The translations under genes were made by a program, and so were the position numbers. Below the pieces are notes generated by a model, which saw only the letters and a list, made by a program, of their open reading frames with translations, had not been told where the DNA came from and searched no databases. Positions 47,584-59,677 of a DNA stretch of 64,000 bases are shown one piece after another (position 1 is the first letter of the stretch; each line of letters begins with the position of its first letter). Origin of the DNA: Apophysomyces variabilis (Eukaryota; Mucoromycota; Mucoromycetes; Mucorales; Mucoraceae); assembly GCA_002749535.1 (NCBI GenBank), contig MZZL01000403.1:396209-460208 (forward strand), read 5' to 3'.

Positions 47584-49352
47584 ATGTCTCAAAAGCTCCT
47601 TGATCCTGCCCAAGCTGTTGCTACTTTGGATGACTATGGTCGTCGTGATGGTCTGTCTGTTGAAGCCTTGTTGGATGAACAAATCAGTGGTGGTTTGACA
47701 TACAATGACTTCCTCATCCTCCCTGGTTTTATCAATTTTGCTGCTCATACCACCACTCTGGATTCCAAGATCACTAAGAAGATCTCGCTCAAGACTCCCT
47801 TCCTGTCCTCTCCTATGGATACCGTGACCGAAGCCGACATGGCTATTTCAATGGCGGTAAGCATTTTAGACATTTTCGGGAGGGTCACAAGGTCGATCCT
47901 CTTCCCGAAAAAAGAAAAAAAAGCATGGGCCACCAACCTTTTTTTTTTTGGTTCATATAGCTTTTGGGTGGTATTGGTATTATTCACCATAACTGCTCAG
48001 CTGAAGAACAAGCAGACATGGTTCGTAAGGTCAAGAAATTTGAAAACGGTTTTATTACCGATCCTGTGGTCTTGTCCCCCGACCACACCGTGGCCGACGT
48101 GAAGCATATCAAGGCCACGCAGGGTTTCTGCGGTATTCCCATTACAGGTAAGGATGACCCTTTTGGTTGTGGTCACACAAGTCCCAGTGAAATCTGACCC
48201 GAAAAAAATTTTTTATGGAAACTAAAAACAGAGACCGGTGCTTTGAACGGAAAATTGGTGGGCATCGTGACCGCTCGTGATATCCAGTTCCATGCCGATG
48301 ATTCGTCCTTGCTCAAGGATGTCATGACGACCGATTTGGTCGTGGCCAAGAAGGGAATCACTCTCCGTGAGGCTAACGAGATTTTGTCTTCTTCCAAGAA
48401 GGGCAAGCTTCCCATTGTGGATGAGAACGGTAACTTGGTCTCGCTTTTGGCTCGTTCCGACTTGTTGAAGAACCAAACCTATCCCCTGGCCTCCAAGTCC
48501 TCTACTTCCAAGCAGTTGCTTGTCGGTGCTGCCATTGGTACTCGTCCCGATGACAAGGACCGTTTGCGCCTGTTGGTCGAAGCCGGTTTGGATGTTGTTG
48601 TTCTCGATTCTTCCCAGGGTAACTCGATCTATCAAATTGAAATGATCAAGTGGATCAAGGAGAACTTCAAAGATCTCGAAGTCATCGCTGGTAACGTGGT
48701 TACCCGTGAACAGGCTGCCAACTTGATTGCTGCTGGTGCCGATGGTCTCCGTATTGGTATGGGTTCGGGCTCCATCTGTATTACTCAAGAGGTTATGGCA
48801 TGTGGAAGACCTCAAGCCACTGCTGTTTATCGCGTTTCCGAATTTGCTCGCCGCTTCGGTGTTCCTACCATTGCTGACGGTGGTATTGGTAACGTCGGTC
48901 ATATTGTCAAGGCTCTTGCTTTGGGTGCTTCTGCTGTGATGATGGGCGGTCTGTTGGCCGGTACAACTGAATCGCCTGGTGAATATTTCTATCATGAAGG
49001 CAAGCGTCTCAAGCGCTACCGTGGTATGGGCAGTATCGATGCTATGAACAACACTTCCGGTGCTGACGGCAATGCCGCCACTAAGCGTTACTTCTCCGAG
49101 GGTGACAGTATCAAGGTTGCCCAGGGTGTCGTTGGCAACGTTGTTGACAAGGGCTCTGTCCGTAAATTCGTGCAGTACTTGACCACTGGTGTCCAACACT
49201 CCTTCCAGGACATTGGCTGCACCAGCACCAAGCAGCTCCATGAAAACGTGGCCAATGGTATTATCCGCTTCGAAAAGAGAACCGCCGCTGCTCAGTTGGA
49301 AGGTGGCGTCCACGGTCTTCACAGCTTCGAAAAGAAGCTTTTCTCGAGCTAA
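47584..49352 (+). CDS. IMD2: Inosine-5'-monophosphate dehydrogenase
   Basis: Three exons, 47584-47856, 47961-48147 and 48232-49352, encode 526 residues. The enzyme oxidises IMP to XMP with NAD+, the rate-limiting step of guanine nucleotide synthesis. The N-terminus reads [13 protein letters not shown]. The CBS pair lies at about residues 120-240. The catalytic loop [13 protein letters not shown] carries the active-site Cys, and the flap region includes [10 protein letters not shown]. The closing [17 protein letters not shown] is also conserved. Length matches fungal IMPDH (520-525). Codon use is biased to C-ending codons in exon 3, consistent with high expression. A 380-codon antisense frame across exon 3 is a shadow of this bias. 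No promoter guanine-responsive element was identified. Confidence 0.97.
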
Positions 49353-50256
49353 GCATCTCTTCATAATTCCCCATATTTTTTTTGCATTTTTTTCTGTACA
49401 TTATCATCTACTCCCGATATAAAAATGTGAAATTTTCTCAGTCCTCTCATACATGAAGCTTCGGAATTGTCCGGTACGTTTATGATGTTTATTCTTAAGA
49501 AAGGGCACATGATGGAAAACATGGTTGTTATTAAGAAAAATGAAGTCATTCCTCATAAAGAATTCATGTATGTTGGATAAATATTCATATTAGATCTCTT
49601 CGTTAAACGAGACGAGAAGCACTAATCTGCGTAATTAGTTTGACCGATACTCGGTTCGTTCAGATAGTGATGAAAATAATGCTTTAGGAGATAAAAAAAG
49701 TTAGCAGCTTAGCTATAATCAAACTTTGTAAAAGCTATAATAGCCTCATTTATGTGCAGCGATAAATATCAGATATCCCGCGATACAGGTCAAGCTCATG
49801 ATAAGAATCAAAGATTAGTTTATCTTAGGTTTTAGTGGAACCGGTTCGGACCTTACGCGCTGTTTGAGAAGCGCTGTCAATCCCGTAATCGCACTTGTGT
49901 TACCCGTACTCGGTTCCTGAACCTATCTCGTAGTTGGGTTTCCTTACAAGCTAAGCATCTGCAAAACATAGTCTTACCGTCAATTTATAGTTTCGTTTAT
50001 TTCTTTCTATTACAAACAGAAACTTGTGTATGAGCCGTGATATATCATACTGAGCTGTCAACGCCAGCATTCGGAATAACATGCGTTAGTCACGTGGATT
50101 AACCCGACCCGCGTCATATAACCGGACTGTCCGGATCGAGATGTGGAATTCACCATGAAATTCTAAGCCACGATAGTAAGCGAGGGGGGGGGGGCAGTGG
50201 GTAACAAACACGGGGACTTTTTTTTGACCTTCTTTTCCACCACCGTCCTTTTTGCG
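49353..50256. other. Intergenic, nothing recognised
   Basis: About 900 bases between plus-strand genes. A run of ten G occurs near 50185-50194 upstream of the TOM6-like ATG. No gene or RNA seen. Confidence 0.45.
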
Positions 50257-50436
50257 ATGTTCGATCCACGTCAGTTGCAACAAGAACAACAGCCTCAAGG
50301 CTTCGTTGAAACCGTCAAGTCTGAACTCTTCTCCCCCGAAAAACGTCAGGGAAACCTCAACATCGCATTGTCGCTTTCTGTCTTTGCCGGTGCCATCGTC
50401 TTCCTGCGCAACTTTGGTGAACTCTTGGCCGTCTAA
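50257..50436 (+). CDS. TOM6: Small tail-anchored protein, TOM6-like
   Basis: A single exon encoding 59 residues. It has a Gln-rich soluble N-terminus (MFDPRQLQQEQQPQGF), then ELFSPEKRQGN, then a C-terminal membrane helix ALSLSVFAGAIVFLRNFGEL followed by LAV. Fungal Tom6 subunits share the SPEN..xxxxS..VF..xxxFL...xELL pattern and this size. TOM6 stabilises the mitochondrial outer-membrane translocase. The similarity is at pattern level, so TOM5 or an unrelated tail-anchored protein is possible. It is convergent with the PSMG1 gene with 152 bp between the stops. Confidence 0.5.
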   Translation: MFDPRQLQQEQQPQGFVETVKSELFSPEKRQGNLNIALSLSVFAGAIVFLRNFGELLAV

Positions 50437-50588
50437 AGTTCCAGTCCTTACAACTCCCGTTATCTTTTATTTTGAATACACAAACGACAATCGATTGTCT
50501 TCCCTCTCAATCCTCTTTGTTTTGCTGTTTATTTATATCGCTTGTTTTCAACGACACACATGTTTTATATTATGACGGAAAAAAATAT

Positions 50589-51707
50589 TCACAAATAGAG
50601 TCGATGATGATGTTCGTCCACACGTCCGTTCTTACATGCCCGTTCCAGTTGGGATTCGTCATAGGCCAGTGGGCAACCAAGTGATCGGAGTCCTTGCGCA
50701 TAGGCATCGAGTGTTTCTGTGGTTACCAAAAGCTTTCCTAACAGAGACTCCTGTAGACTGAGTAATGTCAAGCAAGGAATGGCATGGATTTCACACTAAT
50801 TCCCCATCCAAAACAAAAAGAAATGTTGTCAGCATCTGATGCACCCGCACAGATAACGCTATGACTCCCTTTATACATACATAGGTCAGCAGAGCGGCCG
50901 AAATGCCTTTGACCATATTGGGTGGTTCAAGTCGAACCAAGTCAGGGATCTGACAAGTAATAGAAAAAAGACCGGCATTTCGGTATTATTATCTCTTCAT
51001 GAAACATATGTGAGCGAAATGACTTACCACACCTGTACTTGAAGTTTGCAACGCCCGAAGATAAGGTGCTTTTAGATCATCGCCCCATTTTTCAGAGATG
51101 TATTCTGGACGGGTAAAATAATCCAGCACGATCACTCTATGTCTTTATGTTGAGTGACTCTCATGACTACCGGAAAGCCTCGTTTCTCACCTCTGTACGT
51201 AAGGGGCAAATGCCGTTAAAACGGATCTTGCGTATAGGGAAGCTTCTTCCTGAGCAATAGTTTTGGAAAATGGTATATACGCCAAGGTCGTACTTTGCAT
51301 AAAGACGGGAGCCTGTTCTACCTCAGACTCTTGATTTTCATGCTAAAAAAGGTCGAGGTGAAAAACTAAGTTTCCTGCAAAATAGTAAGGCAGGAAAAAG
51401 ATCGTTATTTACTTTGGAAAGCACTCGACCAACAAGCTTTGCTTGTTGTTTGCTTGCGTGCAAATATACGCTTCCAGGCCCGACTAGACCAAGAACAAGA
51501 GTTATTTTGCCGGACAAGACGGTATCAGCGACAAGCTCCACGCGAATGTTGGGTGATGCAGTGGGCTCGATATATTCGTCTTCACTCTCGTCATCGTCAA
51601 AAGCATATCGAACAGGAGCAGAGGGAAATGAGTCATTAATATCCTATGCAATCGATATTCAGCTAGGAAAAACCCAATGTTCAATTCACATGCGGCGATC
51701 TTACCAT
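50589..51707 (-). CDS. PSMG1: Proteasome assembly chaperone 1 (PSMG1/PAC1-like)
   Basis: A gene of about six exons. The second exon (from 51643) reads DINDSFPSAPVRYAFDDDES and continues VELVADTVLSGKITLVLGLV. Later blocks give VFMQSTTLAYIPFS, then YLRALQTSS, then RLEPPNMVKGISAALLTYC and IHAIPCLTLLSLQ. The LRALxT...LExPNxVxxxxAAxLxYC...IPxxxL order is the PAC1/PSMG1 signature. PAC1 with PAC2 guides alpha-ring assembly of the 20S proteasome. The only in-frame ATG fits an exon of exactly three bases (51707-51705), followed by GTAAG and a 61-nt intron. If that is wrong, the start lies in an unseen upstream exon. C-terminus ends HHHRLYL. Confidence 0.75.
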
Positions 51708-52079
51708 GATCGGGTTGTTGCAATAATATATAGGAAGAAACACGTAGGCACTTATGGTCACTCGTCGCTCATCGGACTGTGCGTTTTAAAACACCGCAGC
51801 AACGTGCCATTTACAATGTTTTTCCTATTTGTCTGCGTGTTTCTATTTTTTATTTGCAGACTGGGATTCAGTTTTTGCGGAATCCAAAAATGCTTTCGCA
51901 TGATTGGATGAAATATTTGCGGTCAGACTATCCTTCTTTGCGTACAGTCGTGTCCATGTTCACTATTTACTAAGATAATTTATTTCAAACCACAGCAAGA
52001 CGAGTTTATTTAAAGAAGTGGTTCTCTATTTTTGCATCTAACAAAAAAGCTTTCAGAGTGTCTGATTCATCCTTGATAG

Positions 52080-52315
52080 TCTAGGCGCTTTACTTTTCGC
52101 GCTGCTTGAAGGTTATCGTCACTCGTAAGGGCTCCTTTCTTACCTCAGCCTTCACTTTGGCCCAAAACTCTTCTATTGCGTTGAAAAAGGGAGAGTAGAG
52201 AGGAAGATAGAGACATTTGTATCCTCTTTCTTCGACCAACTGCTTAACCTTAACTGGTGTATGGATGGGTGCATTATCTATGACAAGATACTAAGCTTTC
52301 ATTCCGTGGCAATCC
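52080..52315 (-). pseudogene. Fragment of a second Tc1-like DDE transposase
   Basis: The minus strand reads LVIDNAPIHTPVKVKQLVEE, then RGYKCLYLPLYSPFFNAIEE, then FWAKVKAEVRKGALTSDDN. This is the last third of a Tc1-like transposase with the second Asp and the Glu present. A stop sits just before LVIDNAP, and nothing upstream supplies the first Asp. Sequence differs from the remnant at 22 kb, so it is a separate family or subfamily. Confidence 0.8.
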
Positions 52316-53027
52316 AATCTTTTGTGATTGCCTAATAGACAAAGTTTAAGATATAATAGAAGAAAAGGAGAAAATAACTACATTCAGGGAAAATAAAAGT
52401 GGAATGTAAAGCAATACAATTGAGAAGAACCAGAACTGGGGTACATTGCCCTGACAGCTTCTGATGCCATAATTGACAGAAAAGGATATGATATCATCAA
52501 TGACGTACAGAAACGAACGAAGAGGACTTATTTCCTCTACAGATGTTCCATTCTGTTCAAGACCTTCTATCAGACTGAGTCCATTTTTAGTCTTGGGAGA
52601 ATTGTTGTCATCCGTAAGACATCCATCGATTTTCTTATCCATGGCTGTGATTTTTGGTTTCAGTAATCACGTACTATTTAAAAGCGAAGGGACAACACCT
52701 TTTCTGCTCCTTGGCTCTGTTATCCAAATCATCCCCGGTATGTACTTCGCATTGATTATATGTAGAGAATGACTGATGTCTCTCTTCTGTATACTTTAGC
52801 CTGCATGATCTCTGTCCCGAATCACCTTGGTTGTGTGAGTAAGCTCCCTGCACTCCACTCGGTAAGTGAAAAATAAATGTTGTCTGTTTATGCACAGTAT
52901 TATTCATTATCTTCTGCTTCCAAGTCCTCGCCAGGTGTTGCATCGCTTCAAGTCCTCTGCAGTGCGTTACACACAAACCGGCCACTCATGGAAGCCTCTC
53001 TCTCGCTGCCCCCACCGATACAGGTGC

Positions 53028-53056
53028 GGGGTCGGCCCCTACCTTTGGGTAGGATT
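53028..53056. repeat. Overlapping inverted repeats
   Basis: Three stems overlap: GGGG-TCGG-CCCC (53028-53039), CCTACC-TTTG-GGTAGG (53038-53053) and GGGTA-GGAT-TACCC (from 53047). The last two share bases and so are mutually exclusive. The region is GC-rich and lies in the transposon-derived interval. Confidence 0.6.
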
Positions 53057-53445
53057 ACCCTTCGGAGATAAGTAAAAAAGAAAAAAGGTGTCAAGCTATC
53101 CTTCCACTTACTAACCATGAACATTCTTTTACGCTGCTCGAATGAATTTCGTGCCCACTGGAGGGCCAAGTTGAGGTAAGTAAAATATATTACCCGCATA
53201 ATCCATTTACTAATGACGCATATTTATATCCCTTTTAGCGCAAACTTTGATCCTTGCATGGACGCAAAATTTATTTAGAGTAGCGTAAAAAATTGTTCAA
53301 TAAACAGTATAGTACTATCCTCAAATATTCTAGGTTTAAGAGGGACAGAGAAAAAAATAACGGAGCTCTGCTTAGCTCTTTCTTTATCTTTTTTTTTATT
53401 TAGAGTTTTTTGTATGCTTCCAATCCTATGTATGGTTCTATGCAT

Positions 53446-55662
53446 TTATCGGCTTTGCACCTGTGCGTGAAAGTGAAGGATGAGTAACACTACTACGGAC
53501 TGCCAAAAGAAAGTAAGGCTTACCAAATCATCGATCTTCAGGATCATTTTCACGGTTTCTGCGGCAAGTTCAAGTGCACTTGTACTGACCAACAAAGGCT
53601 GGATGACGTTTTCTTCCAAAATGTTTGTAATAGTGCCCTTCTTAACATTGATACCCGCAGTCTTTTCACCCAAAGCGTGTTTGTTTCGCAGCTCGGTCAC
53701 AATAGAAATAGGATTGAGACCAGCGTTTTCGGCCAAAGTAGTAGGGATCACTTCAAGGGCTTCTGCAAAGGCCTGGAAACAGTATTGTTCCATACCTCTC
53801 AAAGTCTTGGAGTATTCCATCAGTTTCTGCGAAACTTCAATCTCGGGTGCACCACCACCTGCAATCAATGCTCTAATAAGCAAAGATAAAGCATGAGAAA
53901 ATGTACTTTATCAGTATCCCTGCTCATTACCTTTTCTTAACCAAACAACGGACAACACAAAGGGCATCATGAAGAGAGCGGTGTGATTCTTCAAGGACCA
54001 AGGAATTTGCGCCTCGGCAGACTACGGAAACAGTCTTTCCAGCGTTCTTCATTCCAGTAATCTTGACGATTCTGGATCCTGCAGAATCGACTTCCTCAAC
54101 CAAGTCTGCATAACCAAGCTTGTCGTCTGTAAATGACTCAACATCGGCCACGGGCTTGCAACCCAACGACTATGTTTGATCCCGTCAGTTTTCATTCGCC
54201 ATAATCCAAGAAAATAAGTTACCTTGGAAATGAATTCAATTTCATCGCGTTCTACATCCTTTACAACCAAAATCTTTAATTTCGCCAAAAAGTGCAGAGA
54301 GAGTTCATTGACAGCATCGCGCAAGATTGATTTTTGGATCAAAATGACGTTACAGCCTGATTTTTTGATCTTTTTGCACATATTCAAAAGGTATTGGCGT
54401 TCTTCTTTGAGAATCTTGTCCATTTGTCGATAGTCATTGACAACGATTTGGTTTTCCATCTATATTACATATCCGTTAAGTTTTACCCATTCGTCACTCT
54501 TAAATCTGCCGGTACTCACATCAGGCTTAGGTGGTGACAACTGGAATTGGACGAGACCAATCTTCGCTTTTTCGACACGAGTAGGGCCGCCTGCGGATTT
54601 TACGACGTTCTGGTGCAAAATCAAGCCATCCACAAGTTCGGTATCATCAATGGTGCCGCCAACTTTCTTAACCACACGGACGTCATTCAAATTCACGTTA
54701 TCAGCTATGGCAGGGTCAACCACTCGCAAAACTGCGTCCACAGCAATAGGTGCCAATAAGCTGGAATATTGAGAAACAATCTGATGCATTGCTTTGAATG
54801 AGAAAACCGTGTCTTTTCCTTCTTTCTCTTTTGTACCTTTGAGTTTAATGAAGTCGAGGCGGCTCTCAGCAAAGATTCGCGGTCAGAAAGATCAACAGGT
54901 GTAGCCATTTCTGTCAAAAACTCCACAGCCTTATGGGCAGCACGTTGAAAGGATTCGGCGATGGTCGTAGGATGAATACCTGCAAAAATAAACTTATGAA
55001 TCATTGCCCGATTACACCCATTAGCTTTTTATTACCTTTATTGAGCATCTTTTCGGCTGCAGCAAGAAGAGAGCTGCAGAGAACAACAACCGAGGTCGTA
55101 CCGTCACCAGCTTCGACATCCTGAGCGGCAGAGAGGTCTACAAGCTTTTCAAGTGAAAAAACAGGTCAAATACAGTGAGTCATCATGCGCCATGCAGGAG
55201 GATTCAGCAACGGCTTACCATCTTTGCTGCAGGATGCAAAACTGCCATGTGCTTCAGGATGGTTGCACCATCGTTTGTAATTACTACTTCACCACTACCT
55301 GTTTGGATCTGTCAAAGTCAATGGGCAGTTAGGAAAAGGAGACTGTGCGATATTTTCGAAGTGGTACCATTTTGTCCATACCCCTTGGGCCCAGGGATGT
55401 TCGGATCGCGTCACCGACAGCTGCATAAGAGAAAAAAGGCCATCAGTACATCATCGTCATAGATGAGTTTTCGAATGTGCATGTCGTGACATTTTTACGA
55501 CCAATAAGTCGTGGTATCACGAGATCGACACGATGTGTTTAGAGATCGATCTTTCCACTGCATACCTTTAGCAGCCACGATGTTGCTCAATCGAACTTCC
55601 ATGGGCTTTTCTTTGTCTTGAAAGCTTTTGTTTCGTTGTGCTGGTGCTGCGACTTCGGTCAT
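53446..55662 (-). CDS. CCT4: Chaperonin TRiC/CCT delta subunit
   Basis: An approximately nine-exon gene of about 530 codons starting [14 protein letters not shown]. It has [20 protein letters not shown], then [18 protein letters not shown] and [10 protein letters not shown], which together bind ATP. Further on are [11 protein letters not shown] and the closing [12 protein letters not shown], completed by a last 15-nt exon spliced after GATGATTTG. [28 protein letters not shown] is the CCT4 signature. CCT4 is one of eight subunits of the cytosolic chaperonin that folds actin, tubulin and WD-repeat proteins. An in-frame extension upstream of 55662 is non-conserved and unlikely to be used. The gene is head to head with CCT5. 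Confidence 0.95.
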
Positions 55663-56420
55663 GGTATGCTCAGGTTCAAAAGCGATGATGGTTTCCAGCA
55701 GGTGCTTAAACGTGTTCAAAAACACAAAGCTGGTCACAATTGGATGTCCGATAACCTCAGGAGAAGCAAAAAGCACGTTGTGCGTTCGACATCCGTTCGG
55801 TGACTGATCGACTAAAGAACAAAAATGGTTGTCATAAAGGGCATAATATGCGTATAACAATCTAAGTTTCGGGATGATCAAGTTGGGTATCTGATTTTAG
55901 CTAGTTTTGCTGTTATTCACCACTAAGGGAAGACTAATGGTAGAAATTCCGGCATATATATTAGAATGATCGTTTGCGATAAATCGTACTAAGTAAGAGT
56001 GCATTTCTGCAATGATATGGACAGTGAGAGACAAGGCCATAAATTCATCATAGAGCAGCTCTCTGCCTATCCCCAGATATTTTTATCAAGGATTGCCGCG
56101 ATCGTTCTTATAATTGATGTACAGATGTGGTGCAGGCAATTCATATATCAAAAGTTGTAAACAGACAATTGTATAATAAATGTGGTTTAACATGGAATCC
56201 AGCAGTTAGCATATATACAGGCGGCGTCAATTGGTATATAGAGTCCCCGTGAGTTGCAAACCTATGAAGTTGGCGGGGTTTTGAATATCGCTTACCTTTC
56301 TTAGCTCAGTGACTGAAAGTTCGGCGCTCGCTTTTGCACGAGGACATAACCGTCGCCGCCACTGAACCTTTGGCCCCTTCTTTGTTACTCCGCTAGCCTC
56401 CTTCTCATCGGAAATCTACC
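55663..56420. promoter_or_regulatory. Shared promoter region of the divergent CCT4/CCT5 pair
   Basis: The 758 bases between the two start codons contain no recognised gene. Several AT-rich stretches and one GC-richer block (about 56310-56420, upstream of CCT5) are present. The arrangement would allow bidirectional control. No HSE array (nGAAn repeats) was convincing by eye. Confidence 0.5.
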
Positions 56421-58523
56421 ATGAATGCCAACGTAGATCCCAACTCTGCTGTCTATGCAACAGATGAATATGGACGACCATTTATCATCGTCCGCGAAGG
56501 TCAAAAGAAATCGCGATTGAGCGGTATTGAAGCCATTCGTGTAAGTCCATTGCTGATCGTCTTTCTTTCCTCATCGCGATCTATCTAACTTATACTTTTT
56601 GACGCGTCTCTAACAAACTTCTCTGTATTACTGTAGTCGCATATTTTGGCTGCTAAAACGGTTGCAAACATCATCAAGACATCGCTCGGTCCCCGAGGTA
56701 AGAGTATACAGAATCGTGATGATGACGCGATCATCACTTAACATCCATCGACTGCAGGTCTTGACAAGATTCTCATTTCTCCTGACGGTGATATTACCGT
56801 AACGAACGATGGTGCTACGATCCTTGATCAAATGGAGGTTGAACACCAAATTGCTAAGCTTTTGGTCCAGCTCTCAAAGAGCCAAGATGATGAGATTGGT
56901 GATGGCACCACTGGCGTTGTCGGTAAGTAGGAACTCCTGGTTCCAGATTAGTATGTATATACAGATGGTTAATTAAGCCACTTAGTTCTCGCCGGCGCAT
57001 TGTTGGAACAATGCGAACAGTTACTGGACCGCGGTATTCATCCTATCCGAATTGCTGATGGTTTCGAACGCGCATGTAATGTTGCAGTTGAGCATTTGGA
57101 TAAGATTTCAGACACGATTGAGTTCAGCAAAGAAAATGTCAGTAATCTTAAGAAGACAGCAATGACAAGTCTTGGTAGCAAAATGTAAGCTATGCGGGAA
57201 ATCTAAGGGGGAGTTTTACTTACTTGGATATGGTATATATTAATGTACATCAGTGTCTCCAAATGCCATGAACAATTTGCTGATATTGCCGTCAATGCAG
57301 TATTGTCTGTGGCCGACCTTCAGCGCAAAGACGTCGATTTCGAATTGATCAAGGTAGATGGCAAAGTCGGTGGCTCTATGGAAGACACAATCCTTGTCCA
57401 GGGTGTTGTTGTCGATAAAGATATGTCACACCCACAAATGCCAAGGGAAGTGCATGACGCTAAAATTGCCATCTTGACTTGTCCGTTTGAGCCTCCACGA
57501 CCAAAAACGAAGCATAAGTTGGATATTACATCAGTCGAAGAATATAAGAAGCTCCAAGATTACGAACAAAAGAAATTTGAAGAAATGATCGCTAAAGTGA
57601 AGGACTCTGGCGCCAATCTTGTTATCTGCCAATGGGGTTTCGATGATGAAGCAAACCATCTGTTATTGCAAAACAAGCTCCCTGCTGTCCGATGGGTGGG
57701 TGGCCCCGAAATCGAACTTATTGCAATTGCTACCAATGGCCGCATTGTCCCTCGCTTTGAGGATCTGTCACCTGAGAAACTCGGTAAAGCCGGCATGGTC
57801 CGTGAGTTGACCTTTGGTACAACTAAGGATCGCATGCTTGTAATTGAAGACTGTGCTAACAGTCGCGCCGTCACTGTCTTTGTGAGAGGTGGTAACAAGA
57901 TGGTAAAATATGACACACAAAATCATCAGCCAGCATTGTTGACGTTTATATGACCATAACAGATTATCGATGAGGCTAAGCGTTCTTTGCATGATGCTAT
58001 TTGTGCTGTGCGAAACTTGGTTCGTGACAACCGTGTCGTATATGGCGGTGGCTCCGCTGAAATCAGCTGTTCTTTGGCTGTCTCCAAAGTCGCAGATGAG
58101 GTAAATATTTCACAAGCGAGAGCGTTGAGTAGGGAGAAAAGCCTTACCAAAATCATCTGTCACTAGATTTCCTCTATCGAACAATATGCCATGCGTGCTT
58201 TTGCCGATGCTTTGGATGCTACACCACTTGCTCTTGCTGAAAACTCGGGTCTTTCTCCCATTGAAACCCTGGCTGAGGTGAAAGCACAGCAGGCAACTAC
58301 GGGTAACGCACGATTAGGTGTTGACTGTCTTTACAAGGGTTGTAATGGTACGTTGATGAAACCGTCAAGGTGCAGAAATTGACAGAAAACTTTGTTAGAT
58401 ATGAAAGAACAACACGTCTACGATCCGTTGATCTCTAAGCGTCAGCAGTTCTTGTTGGCGACTCAACTGGTCAAGATGATCTTGAAAATCGATGATGTTA
58501 TTATTACCACTTCAAACGAATAA
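56421..58523 (+). CDS. CCT5: Chaperonin TRiC/CCT epsilon subunit
   Basis: An approximately nine-exon gene of about 540 codons. It starts [20 protein letters not shown], then [40 protein letters not shown] and [20 protein letters not shown]. These give the ATP-binding motifs NDGAT and GDGTT intact. Later blocks include [29 protein letters not shown] and the end [19 protein letters not shown], HxLAxK and the GLDK region mark CCT5 rather than other subunits. Introns are 50-110 nt. The gene is head to head with CCT4. Confidence 0.95.
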
Positions 58524-59002
58524 GCAGCACCTAGATCATTGTAGAGAGAAAAAGAGAAAAAATTCATTTTGTTTTTCCATATTAGCATTCTTCTTTGTTT
58601 TGTTCTGGAAACTATAAACGGTTTTATAGCTTTCTATTCATGCCATGGTTGTATCAATGAGAAGTAGTTGGATTTCTCAACAGGTAATGTTAAACAACGC
58701 CAATATTTCTTAAGGCTAGGGATATCGGTTGGATACTAAGTCAAATGAGCCATGGGACAGATACTCCAGGTTACATTATTCGAACGTCAACTGGCAGAAA
58801 TTTCGCTCTGTGCTAAAAGGTTAAATCGACCTGTTCAGCTCGGTCAACAAACAGCATCCTTTTCGGCATCAAAGCTACGGATATATTGACTCTGGGCGCT
58901 CTGACGCTCTACAATCCAAATAGCCCATATACCGAGGAAAACGGTCTTTTTTTTCTCTGATCCAATTTATTGCTGCTATTTTTTTTCTATGTCTCGTTTG
59001 TT
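58524..59002. other. Convergent 3' flanks, nothing recognised
   Basis: About 480 bases between the CCT5 stop and the stop of the EMI1-like gene. No RNA gene or repeat seen. Confidence 0.45.
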
Positions 59003-59480
59003 TTATTCGCTTTGAAGCTTTAGATCCCGTGCTTCCCATACTTCCTCCGAGTTTCTTTGAAGCTTCTTCGCTCGTTCTTTTTCTTTCTCTCTTTGTCGAA
59101 TCATTTTCTACCGTTCATGAAGTTAGAACCAGAGCTGTCAAATCGATATTCTTTTTTCCCTCTTTACATCAGCAATTTCGTTCGATTTGGTCTTGGTTGT
59201 TAAGCAAAACTTAAAGTCTTCCCAGCGAACAGAACAATCCTTCTTTTCACCATATCGATAATAATGCATAGCTTGTGCGCCTAGAGCTGCGAAAAGGCGG
59301 AATAAACCATCAATCGCTTCTAATCCTCTCATTACTGCGTTTCATACTATAACATTGCCACACCGCATCAAAGGTTTGGGAAACACTACAAGTGGCATAT
59401 TCTTTCTTTGTTTCATTGTGAACTTCTTTGAAAAATGCAGCAGTTGCCTCGTCCTCATGTTCCTGTTGTGAATGGCTCAT
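59003..59480 (-). CDS. EMI1: DUF3128/Emi1-like protein
   Basis: Three exons encode about 100-115 residues. Exon 1 reads MSHSQQEHEDEATAAFFKEV and ends QTFDAVWQCY. Splicing gives TLGAQAMHYYRYGEKKDCSV, then RWEDFKFCL. The last exon (KMIRQREKEKERAKKLQRNS) ends EEVWEARDLKL. The QCYxLGxQxxxxYRYGxxxxCSxxWxDFKFC pattern and closing VWEAR are the DUF3128 family, which includes yeast Emi1p (mitochondrial or meiotic induction). Biochemical function is unknown. The ATG at 59480 has the better context; an in-frame ATG at 59519 would add 13 residues. SmD1 begins 197 bp away in the opposite direction. Confidence 0.85.
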
Positions 59481-59677
59481 GGCAATCAATAGTTTCCCAA
59501 TGAGCGAATTTTGGGCCATTAACCCCCTTCATCGGAGAAGGAATGTTTTCTATATTGTGACTACTAATTCGATCCGCCAGGCGCGCGCGCAAACGAGACC
59601 ACAGAAACTGTGGCCAAAAAAAAATAGTCATTTGCAAGGCGCATCTTTCAGTTCAGTTGCAGGTGATCTTTTCAAAG

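Larger units (their letters stand above)
51708..53445. other. Intergenic region holding transposon remnants
   Basis: About 1.7 kb between PSMG1 and CCT4. It contains the Tc1-like fragment at 52080-52315, a frame at 52346-52642 (MDKKIDGCLTDDNNSPKT) without known family, and a hairpin cluster at 53028-53062. Nothing else could be identified. Confidence 0.4.

Noticed and set aside
48222..49364. 380-codon open frame antisense to the IMP dehydrogenase gene
   Set aside because: It is a shadow of the strong codon bias of exon 3; its sequence shows no domain and the sense strand is clearly IMPDH.
55663..55881. In-frame N-terminal extension of CCT4
   Set aside because: The extension has no similarity to chaperonins and its start lacks conservation; MTEVAAPAQ is the usual N-terminus.
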